NCBI RefSeq assembly: GCF_028688855.1
Contig: NZ_JAQTXI010000001.1
Coordinates: 80,001-144,000 of the forward strand
Reading direction: 5' to 3'
Length of the DNA stretch: 64,000 nucleotides
Source: Neomegalonema sp.
GTDB lineage: Bacteria; Pseudomonadota; Alphaproteobacteria; Rhodobacterales; Rhodobacteraceae
Shown here: positions 36,210 through 46,519 of the stretch, piece after piece
Numbering within the stretch: the first letter of the stretch is position 1
Layout: every line of letters starts with the position of its first letter
Program-made: the position numbers and the translations under genes
Notes under the pieces: model-generated
What the model was told of the DNA's origin: nothing
The model's input: only the letters and a program-made list of their open reading frames with translations
Database searches by the model: none

Positions 36210-37601
36210 TCACGCCTGCGCGACGGGCCGCAGACGCAGCCAGACGCCGCCCTTGGGCCGCAAGGTCACCTGCATGGTGGGCTCGGGGTCGCGGCCCTCC
36301 ACGGCCTCCAGGGTCACGCGGCGGAGAATCCCGGCGAGAATCAGCATCGCCTCCTGAAGCGCGAAGGCCGCTCCGGGACAGACCCGCGCTCCTGCGCCGA
36401 AAGGCAGCCAGGCCTTGCGTCCGGCGTCCTTCTCCTCGGGCCCCTCCCAGCGGGCGGGGTCGAAGAGGTCGGGATCCTTCCAGAGCTTCCTGTGGCGATG
36501 CAGGAACCAGGGCCCCACGATCACCGTCGCGCCTGCGGGGACTTCGGCCTTGCGGAACCGGTCCTCCTCAAGAGCCGTCCGCAGGAAGAAGGGCACCGGC
36601 GGATACAGCCGCAGAGCCTCCTTGAACACGTCGCGCAGCTTCTCCAGCCTGCGCAGGTCGGAGAACTCCAGCTCGCGCCCCTCCGGCGCCGCGGCCTCGA
36701 TCTCGGCCCGCAAGGCCGCCTGAGTCCCCGGATCGCGGGCGATCAGGTAGAGCGCCCAGGACAGGGCGCTCGCCGAAGTCTCGTGGCCCGCGAGGAAGAA
36801 GATCATCACCTGATCCAGCATCTCCCCGTCGCCGAAGACGGCGCCGGTCTCGGGATCCTGCGTGGTCATGATCGCCGTGGCGAGGTCGTCCGGCGCGGTT
36901 CCGGCGCGGATCTCCGCCGAGCGGCGGCGCACGAACTCCAGCAGCAGGGCCCGGATCTCGCGCCCCGAGGCCTCCAGACGCCGGGTGCGGGGACTCTTCG
37001 GAAAGATCCGCCAGAAGCCGAAGAGGCTGCGCATGCTCACGAAGGGCGCCTCGGCCTGATAGGCCTGAAAGGCCTTGTAGACGCGCTGGGCGTCCTCGGC
37101 GGCGATGGGCGTCGAGAAGAGCGTCCGGAAGATCACGTCGGCGGTGACGTAGGTCATTTCGGGATCCACCGCCCTGGGCGTCCCGTCGGCCAGGGCCGCG
37201 AGGCGCTCGGCGCTGTCGCGGGCGGCGGCGCGCATGTCCTCGAAGCTCTTGCGGACCTTGCCCCCCGCGAAGGCCGGGTCGATCATCCGCCGCTGACGCG
37301 CCCAGGTCTCGCCGTTGGTGATGAAGACGCTCTCGCCCAGCAGGGGCCGCAAGGCGCGGTCCATCACGGCGCTTTTCGGATAGGCAGAAGCCTTCTCCAC
37401 CAGCACCCGCCGCACCAGAGCCGGGTCGTTCACGCAGAAGCTCGAATGGCCCCAGACCCGCGAGCGCCCCACCCAGCCGTTGAACAGCTTCTCGTTCAGG
37501 GCCGACAGGATGTTGCCCCGCCCGAGCAGATATTTCAGCGCCCCAGAAGCCTGGCTGCGCTGCGCCGGAGGCTTGGGCGGATGGAAGGGGCAGCCGCTCA
37601 C
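36210..37601 (-). CDS. Cytochrome P450
   Basis: 463 aa, full length for a bacterial P450. Oxygen-binding I-helix AGHETS at 271-276, EALRLYPP (ExxR), and heme-ligand motif FGAGARVCPG with Cys408. It begins MSGCPFHPPKPP, without a membrane anchor. It overlaps the stop/start of the upstream hydrolase gene by 4 nt (37598-37601), and that gene in turn overlaps the UbiH-like gene. Substrate is unknown; fatty acids are common for this type (CYP102/110-like sequence around the heme). The ferredoxin-reductase-like gene at 14.4 kb could supply electrons. Confidence 0.93.
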   Translation of the reverse strand: MSGCPFHPPKPPAQRSQASGALKYLLGRGNILSALNEKLFNGWVGRSRVWGHSSFCVNDPALVRRVLVEKASAYPKSAVMDRALRPLLGESVFITNGETWARQRRMIDPAFAGGKVRKSFEDMRAAARDSAERLAALADGTPRAVDPEMTYVTADVIFRTLFSTPIAAEDAQRVYKAFQAYQAEAPFVSMRSLFGFWRIFPKSPRTRRLEASGREIRALLLEFVRRRSAEIRAGTAPDDLATAIMTTQDPETGAVFGDGEMLDQVMIFFLAGHETSASALSWALYLIARDPGTQAALRAEIEAAAPEGRELEFSDLRRLEKLRDVFKEALRLYPPVPFFLRTALEEDRFRKAEVPAGATVIVGPWFLHRHRKLWKDPDLFDPARWEGPEEKDAGRKAWLPFGAGARVCPGAAFALQEAMLILAGILRRVTLEAVEGRDPEPTMQVTLRPKGGVWLRLRPVAQA

Positions 37602-38866
37602 GCCGGAGCCGCCGCAAGATCAGGCGCGGAGGCGGCCCCCTCGGCTTCGGCGGCGAGCGGCGGCGCATGGCGCGAACTGCGGAGGCCCGCGAAGCGCGTC
37701 GCCAGAGAGAGCGGCCCGGCGCAGATGGCGAAATATTCGAAGACTCCGGGGCGCTCGAAGGCGTGGAGATACTGGAAATGCAGCCGGTTCCACTTGCGGC
37801 GCAGCCGGGCGTATTCGGCCTCGCCCATGGTCTCGCGGAAACGCCCCGACACCAGCTTCGGACCCGCCCGGCGCTCGGCGGAAGGCGGCGCCTCGTCGCC
37901 CGCCAGAGGATCCACCAGAGCGAAACAGGCGCCGTCGGCTTGGGAGGTCACGTCCACCCAGACCGCGTCGGGCCGCGCCGCCAGACTCCGCGACGCCCGC
38001 CGCACCTCGGCGCCGCGTCCGCCGCCCACCGCCGAAAAGGCGCTCAGGATCTGGCCCAGGGTCAGGACGCCGATCCGCGCCCCGCGCGCCGCCAGATCCG
38101 GATCCCGCGCGAAGGCCCGTCCGCAGATCTCCGCCGCGAAGGCCGCCCCGAGACTGTGGCCGATCACCAGGATCTCGTCGTAGACACCGCTTTTCGAGGC
38201 CGCGGCCAGATCCTCGACGAAGCCGTCGAGCCGCGCCTCCAGCTCCGGCGCGGCGCCCGAGGCGTGGTCCTGCATCAGGGCGTAGGCGTCGAAGAGGTAG
38301 AAGGCGAAGATCCGGCCGTCGCGCCTGCGCAGCAGACGGAAGACCGCCCGCGCCGCCAGAGCGCCCGACGCCAGCCCCAGGATCCAGCCGACCGAACCCA
38401 GAGCCTGGACCATCAGCGCCAGAACCGCCGCCCCCGCCCCGAGAGACAGCAGGAAGTAGAAGGTCACCGCCGCCAGAGGGTAGAGCATGGGAATCATCGG
38501 CGTCCAGGCCAGCCGCCCGAGCCGGAAGACATCGCCCGAGAAGATCAGCCGCCCATAGGCGCCATAGCCCCGCAGCGCCCGCCGCCAGAGCGGCTGCTTC
38601 ATCCGCGCCGAAACCAGATCGCGCCAGGACCAGACCCGCAGGTCCGTTTCGACCTTCGCGCCGGAGTCGTCGGCGTAGACGGCGCTCCAGTCGGCGCGAT
38701 GGTCGCCCTGGACGGCGCGTCCGACCTCCAGCCGATAGCCCGAGATCCTCGCCTGACGCGCCCCCTCCTCCCGGAAGAGCCGATGATAGCGGCGATCCGG
38801 ATGCGGATCGAAGCCCGGCATGTAGAAGACCCGCCGACGCCGGACCTCTTGCGCGGAATCCTTCAT
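37598..38866 (-). CDS. Membrane-associated alpha/beta-hydrolase-like protein
   Basis: 422 aa. Residues about 120-170 hold two hydrophobic segments. The centre carries the nucleophile-elbow-like GHSLGAAFAAE (about 236-246) typical of lipases, in a domain of roughly 200-300. The N-terminus (VFYMPGFDPHPDRRYHRLF) looks conserved. The catalytic Asp and His cannot be assigned confidently. It sits between the UbiH-like monooxygenase and the P450 with ATGA-type overlaps on both sides, so the three are probably one operon. A role in lipid or steroid-like substrate turnover is inference. Confidence 0.8.
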   Translation of the reverse strand: MKDSAQEVRRRRVFYMPGFDPHPDRRYHRLFREEGARQARISGYRLEVGRAVQGDHRADWSAVYADDSGAKVETDLRVWSWRDLVSARMKQPLWRRALRGYGAYGRLIFSGDVFRLGRLAWTPMIPMLYPLAAVTFYFLLSLGAGAAVLALMVQALGSVGWILGLASGALAARAVFRLLRRRDGRIFAFYLFDAYALMQDHASGAAPELEARLDGFVEDLAAASKSGVYDEILVIGHSLGAAFAAEICGRAFARDPDLAARGARIGVLTLGQILSAFSAVGGGRGAEVRRASRSLAARPDAVWVDVTSQADGACFALVDPLAGDEAPPSAERRAGPKLVSGRFRETMGEAEYARLRRKWNRLHFQYLHAFERPGVFEYFAICAGPLSLATRFAGLRSSRHAPPLAAEAEGAASAPDLAAAPA

Positions 38867-40071
38867 CCGCCTTCTCCCAGCCCGAGGCGCACCGCCGTGC
38901 GGCGCAGAGGAGTCAGGTCGCGGATCGCCGCCAGACCGAAGGCCCGCAGGTCGCGGATCGCCCGCGACTCCGACTTCGCCGCGCGGTTCAGGAGGCCCAC
39001 CCCGAGTCCGCGCAACCGCAGATCCGGCAGACGGCGGCGCTCGTAGGCCTCCAGAACGGAGGGGGCGCCGGGATCCGGAGCCTTCTCCAGCTCTTCGGCC
39101 AGCACCTCGACGTCGCGCAGGGACATGTTCATCCCCTGAGCCCCGATGGGCGGCACCACATGCGCCGCCTCGGCGATCAGCGCCAGACGCGGCGCCTGAA
39201 GCCGCTCGGCGAGCTGGCCGACGATGGGCCAGGCCGCCCGCCGCGTCAGCAGCCGGATGCGCCCCAGGGCGAGATCCGCCGCTTCGGCCTCGGCCTGAAG
39301 CTCGGCCTCGAAGGCCTCGGGCGACAGGGCCATGAGCCGCGCCGCCTTGAGGTTGGGCGTCATCCAGACCAGCCCCGAACGCAGGGGATCGCGCAGAGGC
39401 GTGAAGGTCAGCGGCCCGCCGGAGCTGTGGATCTCGCTGGAGGCGTAGCCATGCGGCCCCTCATGGGCGAGCGCCGCCACAAGGGCCTTCTGTTCGTAAT
39501 CCACGCGCCGCACGCCGATCCCCGCCGCGCGGCGGATCTCCGACTCCCGGCCGTCGGCCGCGACGAGCAGACGCGCCCGCAAGGTCCGGCCGTCCGAAAG
39601 CCGCGCCCGCACGCCGTCGAAGCGGGCGATCCAGTGCTCCAGAGTCATGGGGGCCAGAAGCCGCGCGCCGGGGCGCTCGGCCAGAACCCGCGTCAGGGCC
39701 AGACGCAAGGCCGCGTTCGGGATGTTGGAGCCGAAAGGCCCGCCCGCCTCCTCTTCAGGGGGCGTGAAATCCGCCGAAACCCTCGGCGGCTTGCCCGCGT
39801 CGGGCGCGCGCTGCACGATGCGCATGATCCGCAAGGGCGCCGCCAGAGGCGCCAGAGCCTCCCAGACTCCGGCGCGGCGGAGAGTCTCCACGGAGGGCCG
39901 CAGGAAGGCCGTGGTGCGCAGATCGGCGGCGGGGTCTTCGGGATCGGCCGGAGGCGGCGCCCGCTCGACGCAGATCACGCTGCGGCCCATGGCCGTCAGA
40001 CGGGCCGTCAGGATCAGGCCCGCCGGACCGCCTCCGACCACCAGAATCTCCGTCTCAAGATCGCCCGCCAT
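38863..40071 (-). CDS. UbiH/VisC-family FAD monooxygenase
   Basis: 402 aa flavoprotein hydroxylase. The N-terminal FAD motif GGGPAGL (13-19), the middle DG motif (AADGRES) and the C-terminal GAQGMNMSLRDVE are the three family signatures of UbiH/UbiF/Coq6-type enzymes, which hydroxylate the ubiquinone ring. With a lipase-like protein and a P450 overlapping downstream, it may act outside ubiquinone synthesis. Its start at 40071 is the ATG after a non-coding gap. Substrate is uncertain. Confidence 0.9.
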   Translation of the reverse strand: MAGDLETEILVVGGGPAGLILTARLTAMGRSVICVERAPPPADPEDPAADLRTTAFLRPSVETLRRAGVWEALAPLAAPLRIMRIVQRAPDAGKPPRVSADFTPPEEEAGGPFGSNIPNAALRLALTRVLAERPGARLLAPMTLEHWIARFDGVRARLSDGRTLRARLLVAADGRESEIRRAAGIGVRRVDYEQKALVAALAHEGPHGYASSEIHSSGGPLTFTPLRDPLRSGLVWMTPNLKAARLMALSPEAFEAELQAEAEAADLALGRIRLLTRRAAWPIVGQLAERLQAPRLALIAEAAHVVPPIGAQGMNMSLRDVEVLAEELEKAPDPGAPSVLEAYERRRLPDLRLRGLGVGLLNRAAKSESRAIRDLRAFGLAAIRDLTPLRRTAVRLGLGEGG

Positions 40072-40214
40072 GACCGAAACCCACGCTGAAGCTACAGGAT
40101 CCGATTATGGTCGCGGCCCCTCTTTGGCGCAAGGCGCTCCGCCGCCACGAAAAGACGCGCCCCTCGCCGTGAAGCGGGGAGCGCGCCGGATTCCTCGGGA
40201 GATCCTGCGAAGGA

Positions 40215-42410
40215 TCAGCCGCGCATGCGGTCGGTGGGGTCCACCGGCAGATTGTTGCGGCGCAGCTCGAAGACCAGCCCCGCCTCGGGACGCGCCGCCA
40301 GAACGCCGAGCAGATCGCCCGGATTCACGCGCTGCCCGACCTTCAGCCCGACCTCGGCGAGCCCGACATGGATCGAGGTCCAGCCGCCGCCGTGATCCAG
40401 AACGACCATCACGCCCTGAGGCCCGTTCTCGACATGGATCGCCTCGCCCGCGGCCGCGGCCCGGACAGGCGCGCCCGGAGCGCCCTTCACCTCGACCGAA
40501 GTGACGCCATAGGCGTCGCGCCGGGCGGTCAGGGGGCCGCGCAGAGGCCAGACGAAATCCGGAGAAGCCGCGCGCGGCCCGAGCCCGGAGGCCACGGAAG
40601 CCGGAACCGCTCTGGTCGAACCGGTCTCGATCCGCCCCTGGGCGGGCAGAACCTGCGGACCCTGCGCGAAGGTCTCGTAGACCGGCACCATGGGGCCGAT
40701 GCCGCCGCGCGGAATGTAGAGCGGCTGACCCGGATGGATCACCGCGTTCAGCGTCAGGCCGTTGGCCGCCGCGAGGGACTCGACGGAGACTCCGTGCGTC
40801 CGGGCGATGCGGTAGAGCGTGTCGCCCGAGGAGACCAGATAGGCCGGGCCGGAAGAAGCCGGAACCAGAGCCCCCGCCCGCAGCGAAGCGGCGTCGGTCC
40901 AGAGGCCGGGCTGGCTCTGCGGCAAGCGGACGATCTCGCGGATGTAACGCTGATTGCGCTGATCGGCGTAGATCGGCGTGCCTGGCTCGAAGACCCAGGC
41001 GGGCTGAGGCGCCGGGCCGTAATCGAGCACGCGGGCCGAGGCCACGCCGGTCGGCATGGGCGTCGAGGGATAGATCCCCGCGCCGCTCACCGGATAGGGC
41101 CGCGGGTAGGGCCGCGACAGATTCGACGGCGGCGCATAGGGCTGCACGTAATTCGTCGGCGGCTGATAATTCGGCTGCTCGTAGGTGGTGGGCGCGGGCG
41201 CGGCGTCGAGGCCCAGACCCCAGCTTCCCTGGAAGCTGCCGAGGCTCTGGCCGATGGGCGCCGGATTCGCCGGGACGTTGGCGAACTGGACCGGCGCGCC
41301 GCCGAAGCCGAGCGTGGTCGGCGGGGCGGGCGTGTAGGTCGGATAGGAGGGCGCAGGCGCCTGGGCCTGATGGGAGGGCGCCTGGACCGCGATCTGCCGA
41401 CCCCCGCCGCGCAGGTCGGCTTCGGTCACGCGGAAGAGCACGTCGCCGCGCGAATAGGTCGAGACATAGGCGTTCGGCGCCACGCCAAGGTTGGAGTAGC
41501 TCGGGGCGGAGATCGGCGCGTAATTGGGCGCGTAGCTCGGATAGCTCGTCTGGGGCGCGGGGGCGTAGGCGTAGGAATAGGGCGTCGCGTTGAAGACCGG
41601 GGCGCTCTGGCCGTAGCTCTGGCCCTGAACCGGCCAGGGATCGTGGATCGGCGGCGCCGAAGCGACGTAGGTCGGCGCGGGGGTCGGCGCGGCGTAGACC
41701 GGAGCGGGCGCGGCGGCGTAGCTCTGGCCCGTGAAGACGTGATCCTGCGGATCGTAGATCGGGGCCATGCTCGCCGAAGCCACATAGCTGGAGCCCGGCC
41801 CGTAGACCGGAGCCGCCGGAAGGCGGCCGTCATAGAGCGTCACGCCGCCGAGGCCCGCCGTCGCGCCGTAAGCGTAGTTGTAGCTCGGCGCCGGGGCCGG
41901 AAGCGGATCATGGATCGGCGCGGGCGCGGCGGCGTAGGTCGCCGGAGGCGCGGCGTAGGTCAGGGTCGGATCGGCGTAGACGGTGGAGGTCGGAACCGAG
42001 GGCTGCACGTAGCCGCCCACCCCCGAATAGCCCAGGCCCGCATAGGTGGGGCCCGCATAGGCGGGGGCCTGGACGCCGTAAGCCACGTCGGAGAGATAGC
42101 TCGTGGCCGGGCCGTAGACCGGCGCCGAAGCCAGCCGCTGGTCGTAGAAGGGCGCGACGCCCGTCCCGACGACGCCCGCCGGAGCCGCGCCGGCCGTCTG
42201 CCCGAGCCAGGTGCTCGTGATCGCCGGAGTCGCCGGAGCGGGGGTCGGCCAGCCCATGGCGTAGGCCTGGCCCGGCGCGGCGTACTGGATCGGCGCCTGG
42301 GCTCCGGTCTGGACGCAGGCCGACAGAACCATCGCCATGGCGGTGGCGCCCGCCAAAGAGGCCAGGCGAGGCGCGCCGCGTCCGGGGCGCTGCGGAACGA
42401 TGGGCGTCAT
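40215..42410 (-). CDS. NlpD-like lipoprotein: LysM plus degenerate LytM (M23) domain
   Basis: 731 aa from the ATG at 42410, which follows a GAGG site; a GTG at 42431 and ATGs at 42422 and 42416 are alternatives. The lipobox LSAC places Cys32 as the lipidation site. Residues about 35-430 are a Tyr/Pro/Ala-rich low-complexity region with repeated APVYGP and APIHDP motifs. A LysM domain is at about 520-565. The M23 domain at about 627-731 has lost zinc ligands: the first ligand motif reads YGVTSVEVKG, and the HxH site is LVFELR. This is the pattern of LytM-factor activators (NlpD/EnvC) of amidases. The gene follows pcm, as in many alphaproteobacteria. Confidence 0.85.
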   Translation of the reverse strand: MTPIVPQRPGRGAPRLASLAGATAMAMVLSACVQTGAQAPIQYAAPGQAYAMGWPTPAPATPAITSTWLGQTAGAAPAGVVGTGVAPFYDQRLASAPVYGPATSYLSDVAYGVQAPAYAGPTYAGLGYSGVGGYVQPSVPTSTVYADPTLTYAAPPATYAAAPAPIHDPLPAPAPSYNYAYGATAGLGGVTLYDGRLPAAPVYGPGSSYVASASMAPIYDPQDHVFTGQSYAAAPAPVYAAPTPAPTYVASAPPIHDPWPVQGQSYGQSAPVFNATPYSYAYAPAPQTSYPSYAPNYAPISAPSYSNLGVAPNAYVSTYSRGDVLFRVTEADLRGGGRQIAVQAPSHQAQAPAPSYPTYTPAPPTTLGFGGAPVQFANVPANPAPIGQSLGSFQGSWGLGLDAAPAPTTYEQPNYQPPTNYVQPYAPPSNLSRPYPRPYPVSGAGIYPSTPMPTGVASARVLDYGPAPQPAWVFEPGTPIYADQRNQRYIREIVRLPQSQPGLWTDAASLRAGALVPASSGPAYLVSSGDTLYRIARTHGVSVESLAAANGLTLNAVIHPGQPLYIPRGGIGPMVPVYETFAQGPQVLPAQGRIETGSTRAVPASVASGLGPRAASPDFVWPLRGPLTARRDAYGVTSVEVKGAPGAPVRAAAAGEAIHVENGPQGVMVVLDHGGGWTSIHVGLAEVGLKVGQRVNPGDLLGVLAARPEAGLVFELRRNNLPVDPTDRMRG

Positions 42411-42446
42411 GGGCATCCTCATGTGGGTCACGCGCGGGGGGGCGCT

Positions 42447-43121
42447 TCAGAGCCTGTCCGCTTCTCCGGCCCTCACCACTCCGCCGAGCAGAGGGACGAA
42501 CCGGACAAGTTTCAACTCCGTATAATGGTAGCCGAATTCTGACTTCTCAACCTTAATCAATTCTTGCATTCCGCTGGTTTGTCCTACGGGCAACACCATC
42601 ACGCCGCCGATCCGCAACTGGCTCAGGAGGGCGGGAGGCGGGTCTTCGGCGGCGGCGGCCACCAGGATGCGGTCGAAGGGCGCCTGCTCCGGCCAGCCCA
42701 GAGCCCCGTCGGCGTGGCGCAGCGCGACGTTGCCCAGGCCCAGAGCCGCGAATCGATCCTCCGCGAGCCGCGCCAGATCCGCCCGCCGCTCCACCGCGTA
42801 GACCCGCCGCGCCAGACGCGCCAGAACGGCGGTCTGATAGCCCGAGCCCGCCCCCACCTCCAGCACCTTGCACCGGCGCGTGGGCGCGAGCGCCATGGTC
42901 ATCAGGGCCGCCACCGAGGGCGCGCTGATGGTCTGGCCGCCGGGAATGGGCAGAGGCGAATCCTCCCAGACGCGGGCCGCGAAGAGCGGATCCACGAAGA
43001 TCTCGCGCGGCACGGCCTCCATGGCGGCGCGGGTGGGCGCGTCCAGCACGCCCTCGCGGAGGAGGTCGTCCAGCAGGGCGTCGCGCATCCGCGTCGGGGA
43101 GGAGGTCGGGGGGGCCGTCAT
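42447..43121 (-). CDS. pcm: Protein-L-isoaspartate O-methyltransferase
   Basis: 224 aa. It repairs damaged isoaspartyl residues using SAM. The SAM motif I is [11 protein letters not shown] (about 87-97), and the family opening GGQTISAP is present. Length is normal. It is directly upstream of the NlpD-like gene with a 36-nt gap to the preferred start, a conserved pairing. Its 3' part is less GC-rich than its neighbours. surE is not in this window. Confidence 0.94.
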   Translation of the reverse strand: MTAPPTSSPTRMRDALLDDLLREGVLDAPTRAAMEAVPREIFVDPLFAARVWEDSPLPIPGGQTISAPSVAALMTMALAPTRRCKVLEVGAGSGYQTAVLARLARRVYAVERRADLARLAEDRFAALGLGNVALRHADGALGWPEQAPFDRILVAAAAEDPPPALLSQLRIGGVMVLPVGQTSGMQELIKVEKSEFGYHYTELKLVRFVPLLGGVVRAGEADRL

Positions 43122-43207
43122 GAGGGGCGGATCTCCGGACTGCGTCGAGGGGGCCCCGACAGGTTAAGGCCCCCGAGGCTCCGGCGCCTCAGCTTTCGCA
43201 GCGTCAG

Positions 43208-43235
43208 GCGCGCTTCTCCGCAAGGGGAAGCGCGC
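43208..43235. repeat. 9-bp hairpin between pcm and mrp
   Basis: Perfect inverted repeat GCGCGCTTC/GAAGCGCGC with a 10-nt loop. It lies in the 151-nt gap after mrp and before pcm on the minus strand. There is no T-run downstream on that strand. Confidence 0.5.
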
Positions 43236-43272
43236 AGGACACAAAAACGTGATGCGGAAAGAGGCCCGCCTC

Positions 43273-44511
<1,239 letters not shown>

Positions 44512-44549
44512 GGGGAGGCGGCTCCGGTTCGGGGCGTCTGGCGCAAAGG

Positions 44550-45101
44550 TCAGGCGACGCCGGCTTCGCGCTCTTCCTGTTCGCGGGCGCGGGCGCGCTT
44601 GAGCTTCTTCATGCGCTCGGTGATGAGCTTGCGCTTGAGCGGCCCCACGTAGTCGATGAAGAGCCGTCCGTCGAGGTGGTCGATCTCGTGCTGGACGCAG
44701 GTGGCCCAGAGTCCTTCGAAATCGGCCTCCTGCGGAGCCCCCGCCGCGTCCAGCCAGCGCACGCGCACGCGGGCGGGCCGGGTCACCTCGACATATTCCT
44801 CGGGGACCGAGAGGCAGCCTTCCTCATGGACGTTCAGCTCTTCGGAGACCCGGAGGATTTCCGGATTGACCATCGCCACCGGCGCGGGAAGCGCGTCCTT
44901 GTCGACGCAATCCATCACGATCACGCGTTTCAGCACCCCCACCTGAGGCGCCGCCAGCCCGACGCCGGGCGCATCGTACATGGTGGCGAGCATGTCCTCG
45001 ATCAGGGCGCGGATGGAATCGTCCACCTCCGCGACGGGCTCGCATTCGGCGCGCAGGCGGCGGTCGGGATGGATCAGGATGGGGCGGATCTGAGCGGTCA
45101 T
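44550..45101 (-). CDS. def: Peptide deformylase
   Basis: 183 aa. It removes the formyl group from new polypeptides. All three motifs are present: GVGLAAPQ (46-53), EGCLSVP (94-100, metal ligand Cys96) and HEIDH (138-142). The C-terminal 35 residues are a basic/acidic helical tail. The ATG at 45101 is chosen because MTAQIRPIL starts the family domain; a longer ORF to 45173 is not supported. fmt is not adjacent here. Confidence 0.95.
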   Translation of the reverse strand: MTAQIRPILIHPDRRLRAECEPVAEVDDSIRALIEDMLATMYDAPGVGLAAPQVGVLKRVIVMDCVDKDALPAPVAMVNPEILRVSEELNVHEEGCLSVPEEYVEVTRPARVRVRWLDAAGAPQEADFEGLWATCVQHEIDHLDGRLFIDYVGPLKRKLITERMKKLKRARAREQEEREAGVA

Positions 45102-45226
45102 GCCTGTCAATCTGCGCGGGCGCGGCGGGAAAATCAAGAGTCGCCGCCTCGCCCCAGGGCCGCCCCTTTTCAACCTTAAGATCAGGGGTCGGGCGCCTCG
45201 TCGCGCCTTTGCCGCGGAGATCCCTC

Positions 45227-45772
45227 ATGCGCCTTCCGTCCCGCTCCGTCTTCGCCCTGGTCCTGTCCGCCCTCGCCCTTCCCGCCGCCCCGCCCGCCCG
45301 GGCCCAGGAGGCCGGGCCGCGCGCCTTCGGCGACTGGACGGGGCTCTGTCTTGCGGGCCATTGCAGCCTCAGCGCCTTCGCCGACGCGCAAGGCCCCGTC
45401 GCCTTCCGGCCCGAGGGCCCGCAGCCCGCCTATCGCCTGAGCCTGCTGCGGCGGGCCGGCTCCTCCTGGGACGACCTGATCTTCACGCCGGTCGGAGGCT
45501 CGGTCCTGCCGGGCTCGCTGATCGGGCTCCGGATCGACGCGACGCCCGTCGCGCGGCTCGACGCGGCGGACGGCTGGAATCCCGTCGAGGACGGCGCGCC
45601 CAACGAGGCCATCTTCGCCCCGAGCATCTCCCAGGCGGATCTCCTGCCCCGGATGCGCCAGGGCCGCGCGCTGATCGTGGACTTCACCGGAGACGACGGA
45701 AGGGCGCGTCAGGCGCGCTTCTCGCTGAGCGGGCTCGGGGCGGGCGAAGGCTGGCTCGCGAACCCGCGTTAG
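45227..45772 (+). CDS. Secreted IalB-like protein
   Basis: 181 aa. A signal peptide (1-26, PARAQ) is followed by a domain opening with FGDWTGLCLAGHCSLSA: the GDW...C...C pattern resembles the invasion-associated locus B family. Only that cysteine pair is visible (about 40 and 45). Match is by pattern only. It lies alone between def and the repeat element at 45.8 kb; the next gene is convergent. Confidence 0.6.
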   Translation: MRLPSRSVFALVLSALALPAAPPARAQEAGPRAFGDWTGLCLAGHCSLSAFADAQGPVAFRPEGPQPAYRLSLLRRAGSSWDDLIFTPVGGSVLPGSLIGLRIDATPVARLDAADGWNPVEDGAPNEAIFAPSISQADLLPRMRQGRALIVDFTGDDGRARQARFSLSGLGAGEGWLANPR

Positions 45773-45820
45773 AGCGCCTTCCGGCCAACCGGGGTCGCTC
45801 AAAGGCTCCAGGTTCTTGTC

Positions 45821-45954
45821 TGGTCGCGTTCTCACGACGCGCAGCCGAAGCGGCTTCGCTGGAAAACGCTCCAGGGAGCCGCCGATTTGGTCGCGTTTTC
45901 ACGACGCGAAGCCGAAGCGGCTCCGCTGGAAAACGCTCTAGGGAGCCGCCGAAG
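45821..45954. repeat. Two 67-bp tandem repeats with internal palindromes
   Basis: Two copies (45821-45887, 45888-45954), about 94% identical. Each contains GCGTT(C/T)TC ... GAAAACGC as an 8-bp inverted repeat around an AGCCG-AAG-CGGCT hairpin. The pattern (GGAAAACGCTCTAG with GCGTTTTC) resembles intergenic palindromic elements common in alphaproteobacteria. The second copy covers the last codons and TAG stop of the minus-strand gene at 45938. Confidence 0.7.
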
Positions 45955-46456
45955 CCAGAAGCTTCAGGATGCGGTCGCGCCAGAACTCCGCCTCGGCTTT
46001 GTCCTGAAAGCCTTCGATCTCGACCGGGCGCCCTTCCGCCAGGTTCAGGCGCAGAAAGAAGCCCGGCCCGTCGTCGTGATGGCGCAGGGCGAGCTCCGGC
46101 GCGCCGATCCCGGAGAGCGGGAAACGCTCGCGCCCGCGGATCACGGGGCCGCGCCGGATCCTTTCGGCCGCGCCGGAGGCCGGATCGAGCCGCAGCTCCG
46201 TGACGCTCGCCAGCCCGATGGCCACGAAGATCCCTCCGACGACCAGCGGAAGCAGCGTGAAGATCGTCAGCATCAGGAAGGCGAAGGGCGTCAGGGCGGC
46301 GATGGAAGGCCAGATCTCGTCCCGCTCGACCTGCATCCAGACCGGACCCGGAATCATGATCGCGAGCGTCAGCCCCATGAGGACGAAGACGCTCCTCGAC
46401 CACCAGGAAGGCGCGGCCTCGCGATAGAGGATCGCCTCGCCGTCATAACCGATCAT
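45938..46456 (-). CDS. Small membrane protein, unknown
   Basis: 172 aa with two clear hydrophobic segments (about 22-42 and 57-82), then a soluble C-terminal domain of about 80 residues. It may have a PH-like fold of the kind seen in photosynthesis or membrane helper proteins, but this is a weak impression. The stop codon is within the 67-bp repeat. It lies 63 nt downstream of mutT on the same strand. No function is recognised. Confidence 0.7.
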   Translation of the reverse strand: MIGYDGEAILYREAAPSWWSRSVFVLMGLTLAIMIPGPVWMQVERDEIWPSIAALTPFAFLMLTIFTLLPLVVGGIFVAIGLASVTELRLDPASGAAERIRRGPVIRGRERFPLSGIGAPELALRHHDDGPGFFLRLNLAEGRPVEIEGFQDKAEAEFWRDRILKLLASAAP

Positions 46457-46519
46457 GCGGGCCTCGACGCGCCGGAGCTCCTGAGGGCTCCAGCCTGCCG
46501 CCTCCGGATCAACGGAGCC

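Noticed and set aside
34143..38183. A 1346-residue plus-strand open frame
   Set aside because: It runs opposite the proline-rich, TerB-DnaJ, P450 and hydrolase genes. High GC leaves long shadow frames, and it has no domain pattern.
37480..40089. An 869-residue plus-strand open frame
   Set aside because: Arg/Pro-rich shadow of the hydrolase and UbiH-like genes.
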